From positions 114,507 through 178,506 of the forward strand of contig NZ_RSEC01000035.1 in the NCBI RefSeq assembly GCF_003937945.1: a stretch of DNA of 64,000 bases, given 5' to 3'. Positions 49,927 through 58,041 of this stretch are shown piece after piece. The translations under genes and the position numbers were made by a program. How positions within the stretch are numbered: the stretch's first letter is position 1; each line of letters starts with the position of its first letter. The stretch comes from Amycolatopsis eburnea. GTDB lineage: Bacteria > Actinomycetota > Actinomycetes > Mycobacteriales > Pseudonocardiaceae. Below the pieces are notes generated by a model, which was not told the DNA's origin, did not search any database, and saw nothing but the letters and a program-made list of their open reading frames with translations.

Positions 49927-50120
49927 TTTCGTCGTGCCCGGAGATCCCCTTGCCGACGCTGCTGATCTATCTGTCACCGATGCCGCTGCTCATCTCGATC
50001 TTCGGCGTGGTCTCGATCGTCGCCCTGGAGCAGCTCAAGTCGATCTTGGCCACGTTGCCGCCCGCGGAGGCCGAAGTCATCGTCCTGCGGTTCGGGTTGC
50101 GCGACAGTATCCCGCGCTCC
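49927..50120 (+). pseudogene. Relic of a sigma-70 factor (regions 3.2-4.1), frameshifted
   Basis: The second frame reads LEQLKSILATLPPAEAEVIVLRFGLRDSIPRS (50025-50120), close to sigma-70 region 4 (LxSVLATLSEREAxVVxLRFGLTDGxPRT). Just upstream, in another frame, is SGDFVVPGDPLADAADLSVTDAAAHLD, similar to the acidic region 3.2 (FGDFIEDADAVDPADAASF). The two parts need a frameshift to join and the -10/-35 recognition helix after PRS is lost. It seems to be a decayed fragment. Otherwise 49,844-50,250 holds no gene. Confidence 0.5.
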
Positions 50121-50250
50121 CGTGCTCGATGTGGCCGCCGCCGGGTCGGGGATCTCGCGGCCGCGTGCCGCTTCACGGGCCGCATTGTTCGCGGTCTGCT
50201 AGGGTCAACGGCCTCGGCTCACTGCCTCTGCTGAACCAGGATCGAGGGCA

Positions 50251-52308
50251 ATGGAGAACCTGAGCTACGACGTCGCGATCTCCTTTGCCGACGAAGACCG
50301 GGCGCACGCCGAGAATCTGGCGGAAATGCTGCAGATCGCCAACGTCCGCGTTTTCTACGATCGCCACGAAGAAAGTCGTTTGTGGGGCGAGGACCTGCCC
50401 GCGCACCTGGGCGAGGTGTACAGCACAAAAGCTCGGTACTGCGTGATGATCATCTCACGGCACTACGCCGAAAAGAATTGGACGCGACACGAACGCCGCT
50501 TCGCGCAGGCGCGCGCCCTTCAGGACGAATCCGCCTACATCCTCCCCGTGCGCCTGGACGACACCGAAGTGCCCGGCCTGCCGTCGACCGTGGGGCACGT
50601 CGATCTTCGCCGGACCACGATGGACCACGTGGTCCGCCTCATCCTCGAAAAACTCGCGGAGACACCCGACCGGCCGCGCACCACCGGGAAATCCCTCACC
50701 GGGCTCCAGGCCTACGCCGCGGCGACCATAGCCGCCCACCGGAAGCCGGCGCGGGGACCGTACATCCCCCTGCGCGCCGCGTCCGCGTCCAGGACCGAAC
50801 CCGTACCCGCCGACGAGCTGGCGGACGCGCTGATCGCGGACAAGGGTTCGAACTTCCTCGCCGTACTCGGGGGATACGGAACGGGCAAAACCACGCTGTG
50901 CAAGCACCTGCGGCTGAAGTACTGCCAAAAGATCGTCGACGACAGTGGTTTCAGCGTCGTTCCGGTGTACGTCGATCTCCGGCGCTCCGCACACCTCCTG
51001 CGCTCCCCCGATCCGCTTGCCGCGATCCTCGCCGCCTGCCGGCCGCCGGTACCCGACTCCGGCAGCGCCACCTACCTCCTCCTGCTCGACGGGTTCGACG
51101 AGATCCTCCACGACCGCCATGAAACAAACATCGGCACCCTGCTCGAAAACGAGTTTTCCGGCCGACAGGTGAAGATCATCCTGACCAGCCGGACGCATTT
51201 CTTCCGAACCGAACTCGACGCCGCGACGCGGATGGCGGCCGCGTCGACGACCAGCACCGGCCTGGTCGACCTGGAAGAAACCGTCCGGGCGGTGCAGCGA
51301 AACGCCGTGGAACTGATGCCGTTCAAACCGGAAGACGTGAAGACGTACCTGGAAGGGGTCTTCCCCGAAAATTCGGCGGAGTACTACGAAAAACTGCTTC
51401 GGATCTACGATCTCGACGATCTCGCCCGCCGGCCGATCCTGCTGGAGCTGATCGTTTCCGTGCTGCCGCGCCTGGACGAATCCGAGGTCTTCACCGAGGC
51501 CGACGTGTACGAGACCGCGGTCCGGCTGTGGTTCGACCGGGAGATCTGGCGCGGCATCGACCCCGCCCGCCTGCTGGAATTCATGAAGGCGTTGTCGGTG
51601 CAGATGTTCTACCTGAACCGGCTCGAACTCAACATCGACGAGCTGACCGGGCACATCCAGCGCGAGTTCGCCCAGTACATCCTGTCCAGGATCGACCTGG
51701 ACCGGTTCGACGAAATCATCCGGACCAGTGGCTTCATTTCCCGCGACGCCGCCGGAAACTTCTCCTTCATGCACCGGTCGATCATGGAGTACTTCTTCGC
51801 GAAGTCCATGGAGGATCGAATCCGACGCGGCGAGCTCGGACTCATGCGGCGAGACGGGGTGGCACCGGTCAGTCCCTGGCTGTTCGACCGTGACGAGAAC
51901 GAGCGGGAATCGATGCTCGACGACGCACGCGGGATCCTCGGCATCGAGTTCGGCAAATACCTGTTCCTGAGCGACGGGATCATCGAGCTGCTGGCCGGCA
52001 GTCTCAAGCACCGCTACCCGGACAACCCGGTGACGGTGGACGTCGCCAAGTTCGTTGCGGCGCGCAGCTCTTTCCGGGAGAAGGAGCGGCGCCTCGAGCG
52101 GATCGCGAACGCCATCCGAAGCGGAGAACCCGAACCCGCTCCCGTGCCGGATCAGGACGATCTTCCGGAGATCACCATGATCGGCGGGGGCGGGCGGATC
52201 TACTACAACACCGAGGTGTACGAGTTCTCCCTTCTGGTCGGCGACGGAGACGACCCCGACCGGTGGACGTTCCTCCTGAACAAATCGGTGAGCTGGCGCC
52301 ACACCTAG
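50251..52308 (+). CDS. TIR-NACHT (NLR-like) STAND ATPase, probable antiphage defence protein
   Basis: 685 residues, ATG 50251 with GAGGG upstream. TIR domain at about 5-135 (YDVAISFADEDRAHAENLAEML, CVMIISRHYAEKNWTRHE with Glu81 as the likely NADase catalytic residue). NACHT NTPase: Walker A GGYGTGKTT (207-215), Walker B LLLLDGFDE (276-284), LTSR sensor (311-314), and the winged-helix signature FSFMHRSIMEYFFAKSM near 510. The C-terminal ~170 residues lack obvious LRR/TPR/WD repeats and may be the sensor. By analogy with bacterial NACHT and TIR defence proteins, it would oligomerise on sensing phage and deplete NAD+. Codons are richer in AAA, GAA, TTT and even ATA than its neighbours, suggesting transfer. 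Confidence 0.85.
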   Translation: MENLSYDVAISFADEDRAHAENLAEMLQIANVRVFYDRHEESRLWGEDLPAHLGEVYSTKARYCVMIISRHYAEKNWTRHERRFAQARALQDESAYILPVRLDDTEVPGLPSTVGHVDLRRTTMDHVVRLILEKLAETPDRPRTTGKSLTGLQAYAAATIAAHRKPARGPYIPLRAASASRTEPVPADELADALIADKGSNFLAVLGGYGTGKTTLCKHLRLKYCQKIVDDSGFSVVPVYVDLRRSAHLLRSPDPLAAILAACRPPVPDSGSATYLLLLDGFDEILHDRHETNIGTLLENEFSGRQVKIILTSRTHFFRTELDAATRMAAASTTSTGLVDLEETVRAVQRNAVELMPFKPEDVKTYLEGVFPENSAEYYEKLLRIYDLDDLARRPILLELIVSVLPRLDESEVFTEADVYETAVRLWFDREIWRGIDPARLLEFMKALSVQMFYLNRLELNIDELTGHIQREFAQYILSRIDLDRFDEIIRTSGFISRDAAGNFSFMHRSIMEYFFAKSMEDRIRRGELGLMRRDGVAPVSPWLFDRDENERESMLDDARGILGIEFGKYLFLSDGIIELLAGSLKHRYPDNPVTVDVAKFVAARSSFREKERRLERIANAIRSGEPEPAPVPDQDDLPEITMIGGGGRIYYNTEVYEFSLLVGDGDDPDRWTFLLNKSVSWRHT

Positions 52309-52916
52309 CCGCCCTTGCGGGCCACCAGCCGCTCCACCAGACCGAGCTTGAACCGCTCCCGCCGCTCCACCGCCAGCCCCACCGCTTCCACCAGCCGCAA
52401 CGGCCGCCGCCGGAAGTGCTCGCCCGCCAGCGGCACGCTCGCCAGCTCCAGCAGCCACTGCGCCACCCGCACCGGCCACGACGTCGACACCACGTGATCG
52501 GCCAGGATCAGCCGCCCACCCGGGCGCAGGACCCGCGCCATCTCCGCCACCGCCGTCGCGGGGTCGGGGATCGCGCAGAGGCCGAAGGTGCAGACCACCG
52601 TGTCGAAGGAGGCGTCTTCGAACGGCAGGGCCTGGGCGTCGCCCTGGCGCAGCGTCACCGGGCGGGCCGGCTCGCGGGTGCGGGCCACCTCGAGCATGCC
52701 TTCGCTGAGGTCGAGGCCGGTGAGCGTCACGCCGGCCGGGTAGCGCGGGAGGTTGAGGCCGGTGCCGACGGCGACCTCCAGCACGTCGCCGCCGGCCTGG
52801 CCGCAGGCCCAGTCCCGTGAGTCGCCGAAGAGGCGCCGGTCCCAGAAGTCCATCTCCGCGTCGTACGTCGCCGACTTCCGGTCCCAGTACCGCCGCCACC
52901 GCTGCGCCTTCGTCAT
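52305..52916 (-). CDS. Class I SAM-dependent methyltransferase
   Basis: 203 residues from ATG 52916 (GAGGGG upstream); its stop overlaps the TIR-NACHT stop. Methyltransf_11 motifs: DVLEVAVGTGLNLPRYP (SAM-binding, E/DxGxG, about 42-58), LTGLDLSEGMLEVAR, LRQGDAQALPFEDASFDTVVCTFGLCAIPDP, LRPGGRLILADH. The C-terminal part (FKLGLVERLVARKGG) resembles UbiE/phospholipid-type methyltransferases of actinobacteria. Substrate unknown. Convergent with, and probably unrelated to, the defence gene. Confidence 0.85.
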   Translation of the reverse strand: MTKAQRWRRYWDRKSATYDAEMDFWDRRLFGDSRDWACGQAGGDVLEVAVGTGLNLPRYPAGVTLTGLDLSEGMLEVARTREPARPVTLRQGDAQALPFEDASFDTVVCTFGLCAIPDPATAVAEMARVLRPGGRLILADHVVSTSWPVRVAQWLLELASVPLAGEHFRRRPLRLVEAVGLAVERRERFKLGLVERLVARKGG

Positions 52917-52939
52917 CCCCTCAGCGAAGCACGAACCCG

Positions 52940-53413
52940 TCAGCCGAACATGCCGGGCGCGTACGAGCCGCCCTTCTGGTGCACGATCACGGCCAGCCGG
53001 TTGGCCGAGTTCATCTGCGCGACCAGTGCGACCAGCGCGGCCGTCCGGTCGTCGTCGTAGTGCTTGCGCACCCGCTCCCAGGTGTCGTCGGAGACGCCGG
53101 GGTGCGCGTCGGCGATCCGGGTGCCCTCCTCGGCCAGCGCCAGCGCCGCCTGCTCGGCCTCGGTGAACACGGTGGCTTCGCGCCAGGCGGCGACCAGGTT
53201 GATCCGCACCGAATCCTCGCCCGCGGCGGCGAGCTCCTTCGTGTGGATGTCGACGCACCAGCCGCAGCCGTTGATCTGGCTGACGCGCAGCGACACCAGC
53301 TCCTGGGTGATCTTCGGCAGCGGCGACTGGATGATCGCCAGGCTCGCGGTGCCGAACCGCTTGGCGAACTTGGCGCCGATCTCGTTGTCGGTCAGGGTGA
53401 AACGGGGTTCCAT
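52940..53413 (-). CDS. AhpD/carboxymuconolactone decarboxylase-family peroxidase-like protein
   Basis: 157 residues from ATG 53413 (AAGGACGAG upstream). The AhpD motif is present: LVSLRVSQINGCGWCVDIHTKELAAAG, with CxxC redox cysteines (CGWC) and the following His. Such proteins reduce hydroperoxides via the Cys pair. It is divergent from the ECF41 sigma gene, the arrangement known for ECF41 systems, where the CMD-family gene is the main target of the sigma factor. Confidence 0.9.
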   Translation of the reverse strand: MEPRFTLTDNEIGAKFAKRFGTASLAIIQSPLPKITQELVSLRVSQINGCGWCVDIHTKELAAAGEDSVRINLVAAWREATVFTEAEQAALALAEEGTRIADAHPGVSDDTWERVRKHYDDDRTAALVALVAQMNSANRLAVIVHQKGGSYAPGMFG

Positions 53414-53448
53414 GATCTCGTCCTTCCGTCGGAACCGGACGGCCAGGA

Positions 53449-53476
53449 GATGCCGGGCCACCCCGGACTCGTGACA
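53449..53476 (-). promoter_or_regulatory. ECF41-type promoter candidate for the AhpD-like gene
   Basis: On the minus strand TGTCACG (53476-53470), 17 bases, CATC (53452-53449). ECF41 promoters have the pattern TGTCACA-n16/17-CGTC. It lies 36 bp before the start codon. A match to consensus, not proof. Confidence 0.5.
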
Positions 53477-53490
53477 GTGACGACCGTCAC

Positions 53491-53517
53491 GGTCACAGCG
53501 CGGGCCCGCCGAGCATC
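53491..53517 (+). promoter_or_regulatory. ECF41-type promoter candidate for the sigma gene
   Basis: GGTCACA (53491-53497), 16 bases, CATC (53514-53517), 30 bp before the sigma gene. Similar to the candidate on the other strand, suggesting autoregulation of both divergent genes. Confidence 0.45.
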
Positions 53518-53547
53518 GGGTGGGAAAGCGGACGAAAGGAGGAGCCG

Positions 53548-54426
53548 ATGGCCGACCCCGCCACCGAGGCGTTCCTCGCCCACCGGAACCTGCTGTTCAC
53601 CGTCGCCTACCAGCTGCTGGGGTCGGCGGCCGACGCCGAAGACGTGCTGCAGGAGACGTGGCTGCGCTGGACGGGTGTGGACCTGGCCGAGGTGCGCGAC
53701 CGGCGCGCCTACCTGGTGCGCGTCACGACCCGCCAGGCCCTGATGCGGCTGCGGACGCAGGCCCGGCGCAAGGAGTCCTACGTCGGCCCGTGGCTGCCGG
53801 AGCCGCTGCTGACCGCGCCCGACGTCGCCGAAGACGTCGAACTCGCCGACAGCGTCTCGATGGCGATGCTGCTGGTCCTCGAAACGCTGACGCCGGCCGA
53901 GCGCGCGGTGTTCGTGCTGCGCGAGGTGTTCGACGTCGGCTACGACGAGATCGCCGAAGCCGTCGGCAAGAGCGCGCCGGCGGTCCGCCAGATCGCGCAC
54001 CGCGCCCGTTCGCACGTCGCCGCCCGCCGGCCGCGCGGCCGGGTCTCCGCCACGACGTCCCGGGACGCGCTCGAGGCGTTCCGGCACGCGGTCGAGACCG
54101 GCGACCTCCGGCAGCTGCTGGACATCCTGGCCCCGGACGTGGTGTTCCTCGGCGACGGCGGCGGCGTCGTCCAGGCGGTGACGGCCCCGGTGACGGGCGC
54201 GGCCGCGGTGGCCCGCCTGCTCACCGCGGGGATCGGCACCTTCGCGACCGGGACGCTGACCCCGGCGCAGGTCAACGGCCACCCGGCCCTGATCCTGCGC
54301 CGGGGCGGCGAGGTCGACACGGTGCTCGCGCTGCGCGTGGACGACGGCCTCGTCACGGGCCTGTACGCGGTGCGGAACCCGGCGAAACTGTCCCGCCTGG
54401 ACGACGAGACCCCGCTGCGCCGCTAG
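53548..54426 (+). CDS. sigJ: ECF41-family RNA polymerase sigma factor (SigJ type)
   Basis: 292 residues, ATG after AAGGAGGAG. Sigma region 2 (AFLAHRNLLFTVAYQLLGSAADAEDVLQETWLRW, about 8-42) and region 4 (ETLTPAERAVFVLREVFDVGYDEIAEAVGKSAPAVRQIAHRARSHV, about 111-156) are intact, followed by a ~120-residue SnoaL-like C-terminal domain (DALEAFRHAVETGDLRQLLDILAPDVVFLGDGGG ... LYAVRNPAKL), the built-in regulator of ECF41 factors that replaces a separate anti-sigma. It pairs with the divergent AhpD-like gene, its probable target. Confidence 0.92.
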   Translation: MADPATEAFLAHRNLLFTVAYQLLGSAADAEDVLQETWLRWTGVDLAEVRDRRAYLVRVTTRQALMRLRTQARRKESYVGPWLPEPLLTAPDVAEDVELADSVSMAMLLVLETLTPAERAVFVLREVFDVGYDEIAEAVGKSAPAVRQIAHRARSHVAARRPRGRVSATTSRDALEAFRHAVETGDLRQLLDILAPDVVFLGDGGGVVQAVTAPVTGAAAVARLLTAGIGTFATGTLTPAQVNGHPALILRRGGEVDTVLALRVDDGLVTGLYAVRNPAKLSRLDDETPLRR

Positions 54427-55763
54427 CGGTGCTGCTCCTTGAGGTCCCCCGCCTTCACCCCGACGAGCAGCACGCCGACCGCCACCAGCACGATGCCCGC
54501 GCTGATCACCAGGCCCAGTGACAGGCTGCCGGTCGCCGACTGGATGAAGCCCAGCAGGGACGGCGAAGCCGCGGCCGCGAACGAGCCCATCGACGTCACC
54601 ACCGCGATGCCGGTCGCCGCGGCGCGGTCGCTCAGGTAGATCGACGGGATCGAGTAGAACACCGTCAGGCCCGAGTAGTGCGCCGCCGCCATCACCGCGA
54701 GCAGGACGACCACCACCAGGACGCTGCCGCCGGAGAACGCGAGCGCGAGCATCGCCGCGGCCGCCACCAGCCAGCTGACCGCCGCGTGCCAGCGGCGCTC
54801 CAGTGTCCGGTCGGAGTGGCGGCCGACCAGCAGCATCACCGCGATGCCGAGCAGCGGCGGGATCGCCGAGAAGAAGCCGAGGTTCAGCACGTCGCCGACG
54901 CCGGCCTCGGCGATGATCCGCGGCGTCCAGTACGAGACGGCGTTGGCCAGCGTGTAGGCCCCGCAGGCGCACAGGCCGAGGATCCAGACCTTCGGGTCGC
55001 GCAACGCCGAGAGCATGCCGCCGCGGTGGGACGCCGAGTCCTGCTTCGCGGTCCGCTCGGCCGCCAGGTCGGCCTCGACGAGCGTCTTCTGCGCCGGCGT
55101 CAGCCACTTCGCCTGCTGCGGCCCGTCGGCGAGGAAGAACGCGACCGCGACGGCGAGCAGGATCGGCGGGATGCCTTCGATGAGGAACAGCCACTGCCAG
55201 TCGGCCAGGCCGGCGACGCCGCCGAGCGCGTGCATGATCCAGCCGGAGACGAGCGAGCCGAGCACCCCGGAGACCGGGACGCCGATGAAGAACACCGCGG
55301 TCATCCGCGTCCGGCGCGCAGACGGGAACCACCGCGACAGCAGGTAGAGCGCGCCCGGGAAGAAGCCCGCTTCGGCCACGCCGAGCAGGAACCGCGCGAG
55401 GTAGAACGTCAGCTCGTCCTGGACGAACAGGGTCGCGATCGTGACCACGCCCCAGGTCGCCATGATCCGGACCAGCGTCTTGCGGGCACCGATCCTGGCC
55501 AGCAGCGCGTTGCTCGGGACCTCGAAGAGGATGAACCCGACGAAGAACAGCGTGACGCCGAGGCCGTAGACCGCCGAGCCGAAGCCGAGGTCGCGCTTGA
55601 GGCCCTGCTGCGCGATGCCGATGTTCGTCCGGTCGATGAAGCTGACCACGTAGCAGACCACGAGCAGCGGCATGACCCGCAGGGCGATGGTCCGGTAGGT
55701 CGACGCGCGTCCGGCGTCACCCACCGCGGGGGGCCGTCCGGTGACGGCGGGCTGTTCGGCCAT
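54423..55763 (-). CDS. MFS anion:cation symporter (ACS family)
   Basis: 446 residues, 12 helices. ACS-family signatures: VCYVVSFIDRTNIGIAQQGLKRDLGF, FVGFILFEVPSNALLARIGARKTLVRIMATWG, FLLGVAEAGFFPGALYLLSRWFPSARRTRMTAVFF, IEGIPPILLAV. The family imports organic acids such as tartrate, phthalate, glucarate or vitamins with protons. It is divergent from a MarR gene whose operator lies between them, and the MarR also faces the CoA-ester operon, so the carrier probably imports that operon's substrate. Its stop overlaps the convergent sigma gene by 4 bases. Confidence 0.88.
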   Translation of the reverse strand: MAEQPAVTGRPPAVGDAGRASTYRTIALRVMPLLVVCYVVSFIDRTNIGIAQQGLKRDLGFGSAVYGLGVTLFFVGFILFEVPSNALLARIGARKTLVRIMATWGVVTIATLFVQDELTFYLARFLLGVAEAGFFPGALYLLSRWFPSARRTRMTAVFFIGVPVSGVLGSLVSGWIMHALGGVAGLADWQWLFLIEGIPPILLAVAVAFFLADGPQQAKWLTPAQKTLVEADLAAERTAKQDSASHRGGMLSALRDPKVWILGLCACGAYTLANAVSYWTPRIIAEAGVGDVLNLGFFSAIPPLLGIAVMLLVGRHSDRTLERRWHAAVSWLVAAAAMLALAFSGGSVLVVVVLLAVMAAAHYSGLTVFYSIPSIYLSDRAAATGIAVVTSMGSFAAAASPSLLGFIQSATGSLSLGLVISAGIVLVAVGVLLVGVKAGDLKEQHR

Positions 55764-55815
55764 CGCTACTCGACTCCTTCGTCAGGCGGGGCGTGCGGCA
55801 GCAGTGTCGGCATCC

Positions 55816-55836
55816 AGTGTTGAGTTTGTCAACACT
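55816..55836. promoter_or_regulatory. MarR operator 1
   Basis: AGTGTTG-n7-CAACACT, containing GTTGAGTTTGTCAAC. It is 28 bp before the MarR start and 53 bp before the divergent carrier start. Operator 2 at 56338 differs in the inner 15 bases at one position. Confidence 0.75.
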
Positions 55837-55863
55837 CGGTCGGTAACGGCTACGATGACCGGC

Positions 55864-56343
55864 ATGGCGGAACGCGTGGACGGCCGAGACCTCGTGCCCA
55901 TTACGGGACTCCTCTCCTACCGGCTCTCCCGCACGTCGTCGGCGATGTCGCGCAGCGCCGCGCTGCGCTACCGGCGGGAGTTCGACGTCAGCCTCGGCGA
56001 ATGGCGGGCGATTTCGCTCATCGCCGCCGACCCCACCCTCACCCTGAACCGGCTGGCTCGCCGCGCCGGGCTCGACAAAGCGCAGATGAGCCGCGTAGTC
56101 AGCCGCCTGACCGAGCGCGGCCTAGTGGACCGGACGGCCGGCTCGGGCCGCACCTCGCAGCTGGCGCTGACCACCGAGGGCACCCGGGCCTACCGGGGCC
56201 TGATCACCGCGGCCAACGAGCGCGACGCCGAGTTCCTCGCCGCGCTGACCCCCGAAGAGGCGGCGACGCTGAGCGGCGCGCTCGACAAGCTGGCCGACCT
56301 GGCGCTGGCCGTCGAGGAACGTGAGCGCGCCCACTCCTGTTGA
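55864..56343 (+). CDS. MarR-family transcriptional regulator
   Basis: 159 residues from ATG 55864 (in-frame ATG 55855 possible; no strong ribosome-binding site for either). Typical MarR fold: LSYRLSRTSSAMSRSAALRYRREFDVSLGEWRAISLIAADPTLTLNRLARRAGLDKAQMSRVVSRLTERGLVDRTAGSGRTSQLALTTEGTRAYRGL, with recognition helix KAQMSRVVSRLTERG and wing GSGRTSQLALT. MarR proteins often sense aromatic acids or their CoA esters. Matching operators on both sides show that it governs the carrier gene, itself and the CoA-ester operon. Confidence 0.9.
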   Translation: MAERVDGRDLVPITGLLSYRLSRTSSAMSRSAALRYRREFDVSLGEWRAISLIAADPTLTLNRLARRAGLDKAQMSRVVSRLTERGLVDRTAGSGRTSQLALTTEGTRAYRGLITAANERDAEFLAALTPEEAATLSGALDKLADLALAVEERERAHSC

Positions 56344-56354
56344 CTTTGTCAACA
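56338..56354. promoter_or_regulatory. MarR operator 2
   Basis: Perfect palindrome TGTTGAC-TTT-GTCAACA. It includes the MarR stop codon (56341-56343) and lies 42 bp before the lyase gene at 56396, so it should control the CoA-ester operon. Confidence 0.78.
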
Positions 56355-56395
56355 CAGCCGCGTAGATCTGGAGCCACTGAACGAAAGGTGGCCCG

Positions 56396-57325
56396 ATGTC
56401 CGACGCCGTCACGCTCTGCGAGTGCTTCGCCCGCGACGGGCTGCAGCACGAGCCGGAGTTCGTGCCGACCGAGACCAAGGTCGCGCTGCTCGATTCCTTC
56501 GCGGACGCGGGGTTCCGGCGCATCGAAGCGACCAGCTACAGCCACCCGGAGCGGGTGCCCGGTTTCTCGGACGTCTCCGACGTCCTGGCGCGGATCCGGC
56601 GCCGCCCCGGCGTCGGGTTCAAGGCGACCTGCCCCAACCCGCGCGCGGTGCGGCGCGCGCTGGCCGACCTCGACGCCGGGCACGGCGCCGACGAGCTGAG
56701 CCTGCTGGTCTCGGCCACCGAAAGCCACACCGAACGCAACCTGCGCACGTCGAGAGCCGGGCAGTGGGAGCGCGTCACCGAGATGGTCGAGCTGGCCGGC
56801 GGCCGGTTCAAGCTGGTCGGCGTCGTCTCGGTGGCGTTCGGCTGCCCGTTCGAGGGCGCGGTCGACCCCGGCCGCGTCGCCGAGGACGTCGCGCGCTTCG
56901 CCAACCTGGGCGCCGACCTCGTCACCTTGGGCGACACCACCGGCGTCGCGACCCCGCCGTCGGTCCGCGCGCTCTTCAAGCGCCTGGACTCGAACGTGCC
57001 GGTGGTCGCGCACTTCCACAACACCCGCGGCACCGGCATCGCCAACGCCGTCGCGGCGCTCGACGCCGGCTGCCGGAACTTCGACACCGCGATGGGCGGC
57101 GTCGGCGGCCACCCGTCGGCGATCTCCTACGGCGCCGGGCTGACGGGCAACGTCTGCACCGAGGACCTGGTCGGCCTGTTCGCCGCGATGGGCGTCGAGA
57201 CCGGGATCGACCTCGACCTGCTCGCCAAGGCGTCCGCCGCCTGCGAAGCGGCGCTCGGCCGTCCGCTGCACAGCATGGTGGCGCGTGCCGGCTTCACCCC
57301 GACCCCGAACCAGGAGAACCCGTGA
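56396..57325 (+). CDS. Hydroxymethylglutaryl-CoA lyase-like enzyme
   Basis: 309 residues, ATG after AAAGGTGG. HMGL/DRE-TIM barrel: CECFARDGLQHEPEFVPTETKVALLDSFADAGFRRIEATSYSHPERVPGFSDVSDVL (catalytic RDGLQ near residue 13), SATESHTERNLRTS, VSVAFGCPFEGAVDP, LGDTTGVATPP, VVAHFHNTRGTGIANAVAALDAGCRNFDTAMGGVGGHP (metal His pair in HFHNTRG). The lyase splits HMG-CoA or an analogue to acetyl-CoA plus a keto acid. First gene of a six-gene operon of CoA-ester enzymes. Confidence 0.9.
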   Translation: MSDAVTLCECFARDGLQHEPEFVPTETKVALLDSFADAGFRRIEATSYSHPERVPGFSDVSDVLARIRRRPGVGFKATCPNPRAVRRALADLDAGHGADELSLLVSATESHTERNLRTSRAGQWERVTEMVELAGGRFKLVGVVSVAFGCPFEGAVDPGRVAEDVARFANLGADLVTLGDTTGVATPPSVRALFKRLDSNVPVVAHFHNTRGTGIANAVAALDAGCRNFDTAMGGVGGHPSAISYGAGLTGNVCTEDLVGLFAAMGVETGIDLDLLAKASAACEAALGRPLHSMVARAGFTPTPNQENP

Positions 57326-58041
57326 CCGTCATCGCCGAGGACCACGGCGCCGTCCGCGTCCTGACGCTGAACCGGCCCGAGAAGCTCAACGCGTTGAACA
57401 CCGCCCTCACCCGCGACCTCAGCGAAGCCTTCACCGCGGCCGACGCCGACCGGGACGTCCGCGCGCTGGTGCTCACCGGCGCCGGCCGCGGCTTCTGCGC
57501 GGGTGCCGACCTCGGCGAATTCTCGGAGCTGACGCCGGAGCACGCCGACGCCGTCCTGGAACGCGCCGCGCTGACCGCGAAGCTACAGGTGCAGGCGCGG
57601 CAGCTGCGGATCCCGGTGGTCGCCGCGGTCCGCGGGGCGGCCGTCGGCGGCGGCGCCGGACTCGCCCTCGGCGCGGACATGGTCGTCGCGGGGTCCGACC
57701 TCAAGTTCGGCTACCCCGAGCTGAAGCACTCGATCGTCCCGGCGCTGGTGATGACCGGGCTCGTCCACCACCTCGGCCGCAAGCTCGCGTTCGAGCTGGT
57801 CAGCACCGGGCGCCTGCTCACCGCGGCCGAGGCGTTCGAGCACGGCCTGGTCAACCGGGTCGTCGCGCCCGAGGAGATCCTGCCCGCCGCGCTGGAGGTC
57901 GCCGAGCACTGGGCGAAGGTCGAGCCGCGGGCGATCGCCGCCGCGAAGGACCTCTTCTACCGCGTCGCCGACCTGCCGACCGATGCCGCGATGCGTGCCG
58001 GGCAGGACGTCAACGCGCTGATGCGGGGGTTCCGCGCATGA
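57322..58041 (+). CDS. Enoyl-CoA hydratase/isomerase (crotonase)
   Basis: 239 residues from GTG with GTGA overlap. Signatures: LTLNRPEKLNALNTALTRDLSEAF, GAGRGFCAGADLGEFSELTPE, IPVVAAVRGAAVGGGAGLALGADMVVAGSDLKFGYPELKHSIVPALVMTGLVHHLG. The PELKHSIV segment has an E corresponding to one catalytic position. It acts on the CoA ester handled by the CoA-transferase and ligase of this operon. Confidence 0.87.
   Translation: MTVIAEDHGAVRVLTLNRPEKLNALNTALTRDLSEAFTAADADRDVRALVLTGAGRGFCAGADLGEFSELTPEHADAVLERAALTAKLQVQARQLRIPVVAAVRGAAVGGGAGLALGADMVVAGSDLKFGYPELKHSIVPALVMTGLVHHLGRKLAFELVSTGRLLTAAEAFEHGLVNRVVAPEEILPAALEVAEHWAKVEPRAIAAAKDLFYRVADLPTDAAMRAGQDVNALMRGFRA

Noticed and set aside
49794..50234. 146-codon frame overlapping the HAD gene end as a real gene
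   Set aside because: It starts inside the HAD gene without a ribosome-binding site; only the sigma-like portion looks meaningful and it needs a frameshift, so it is listed as a pseudogene.
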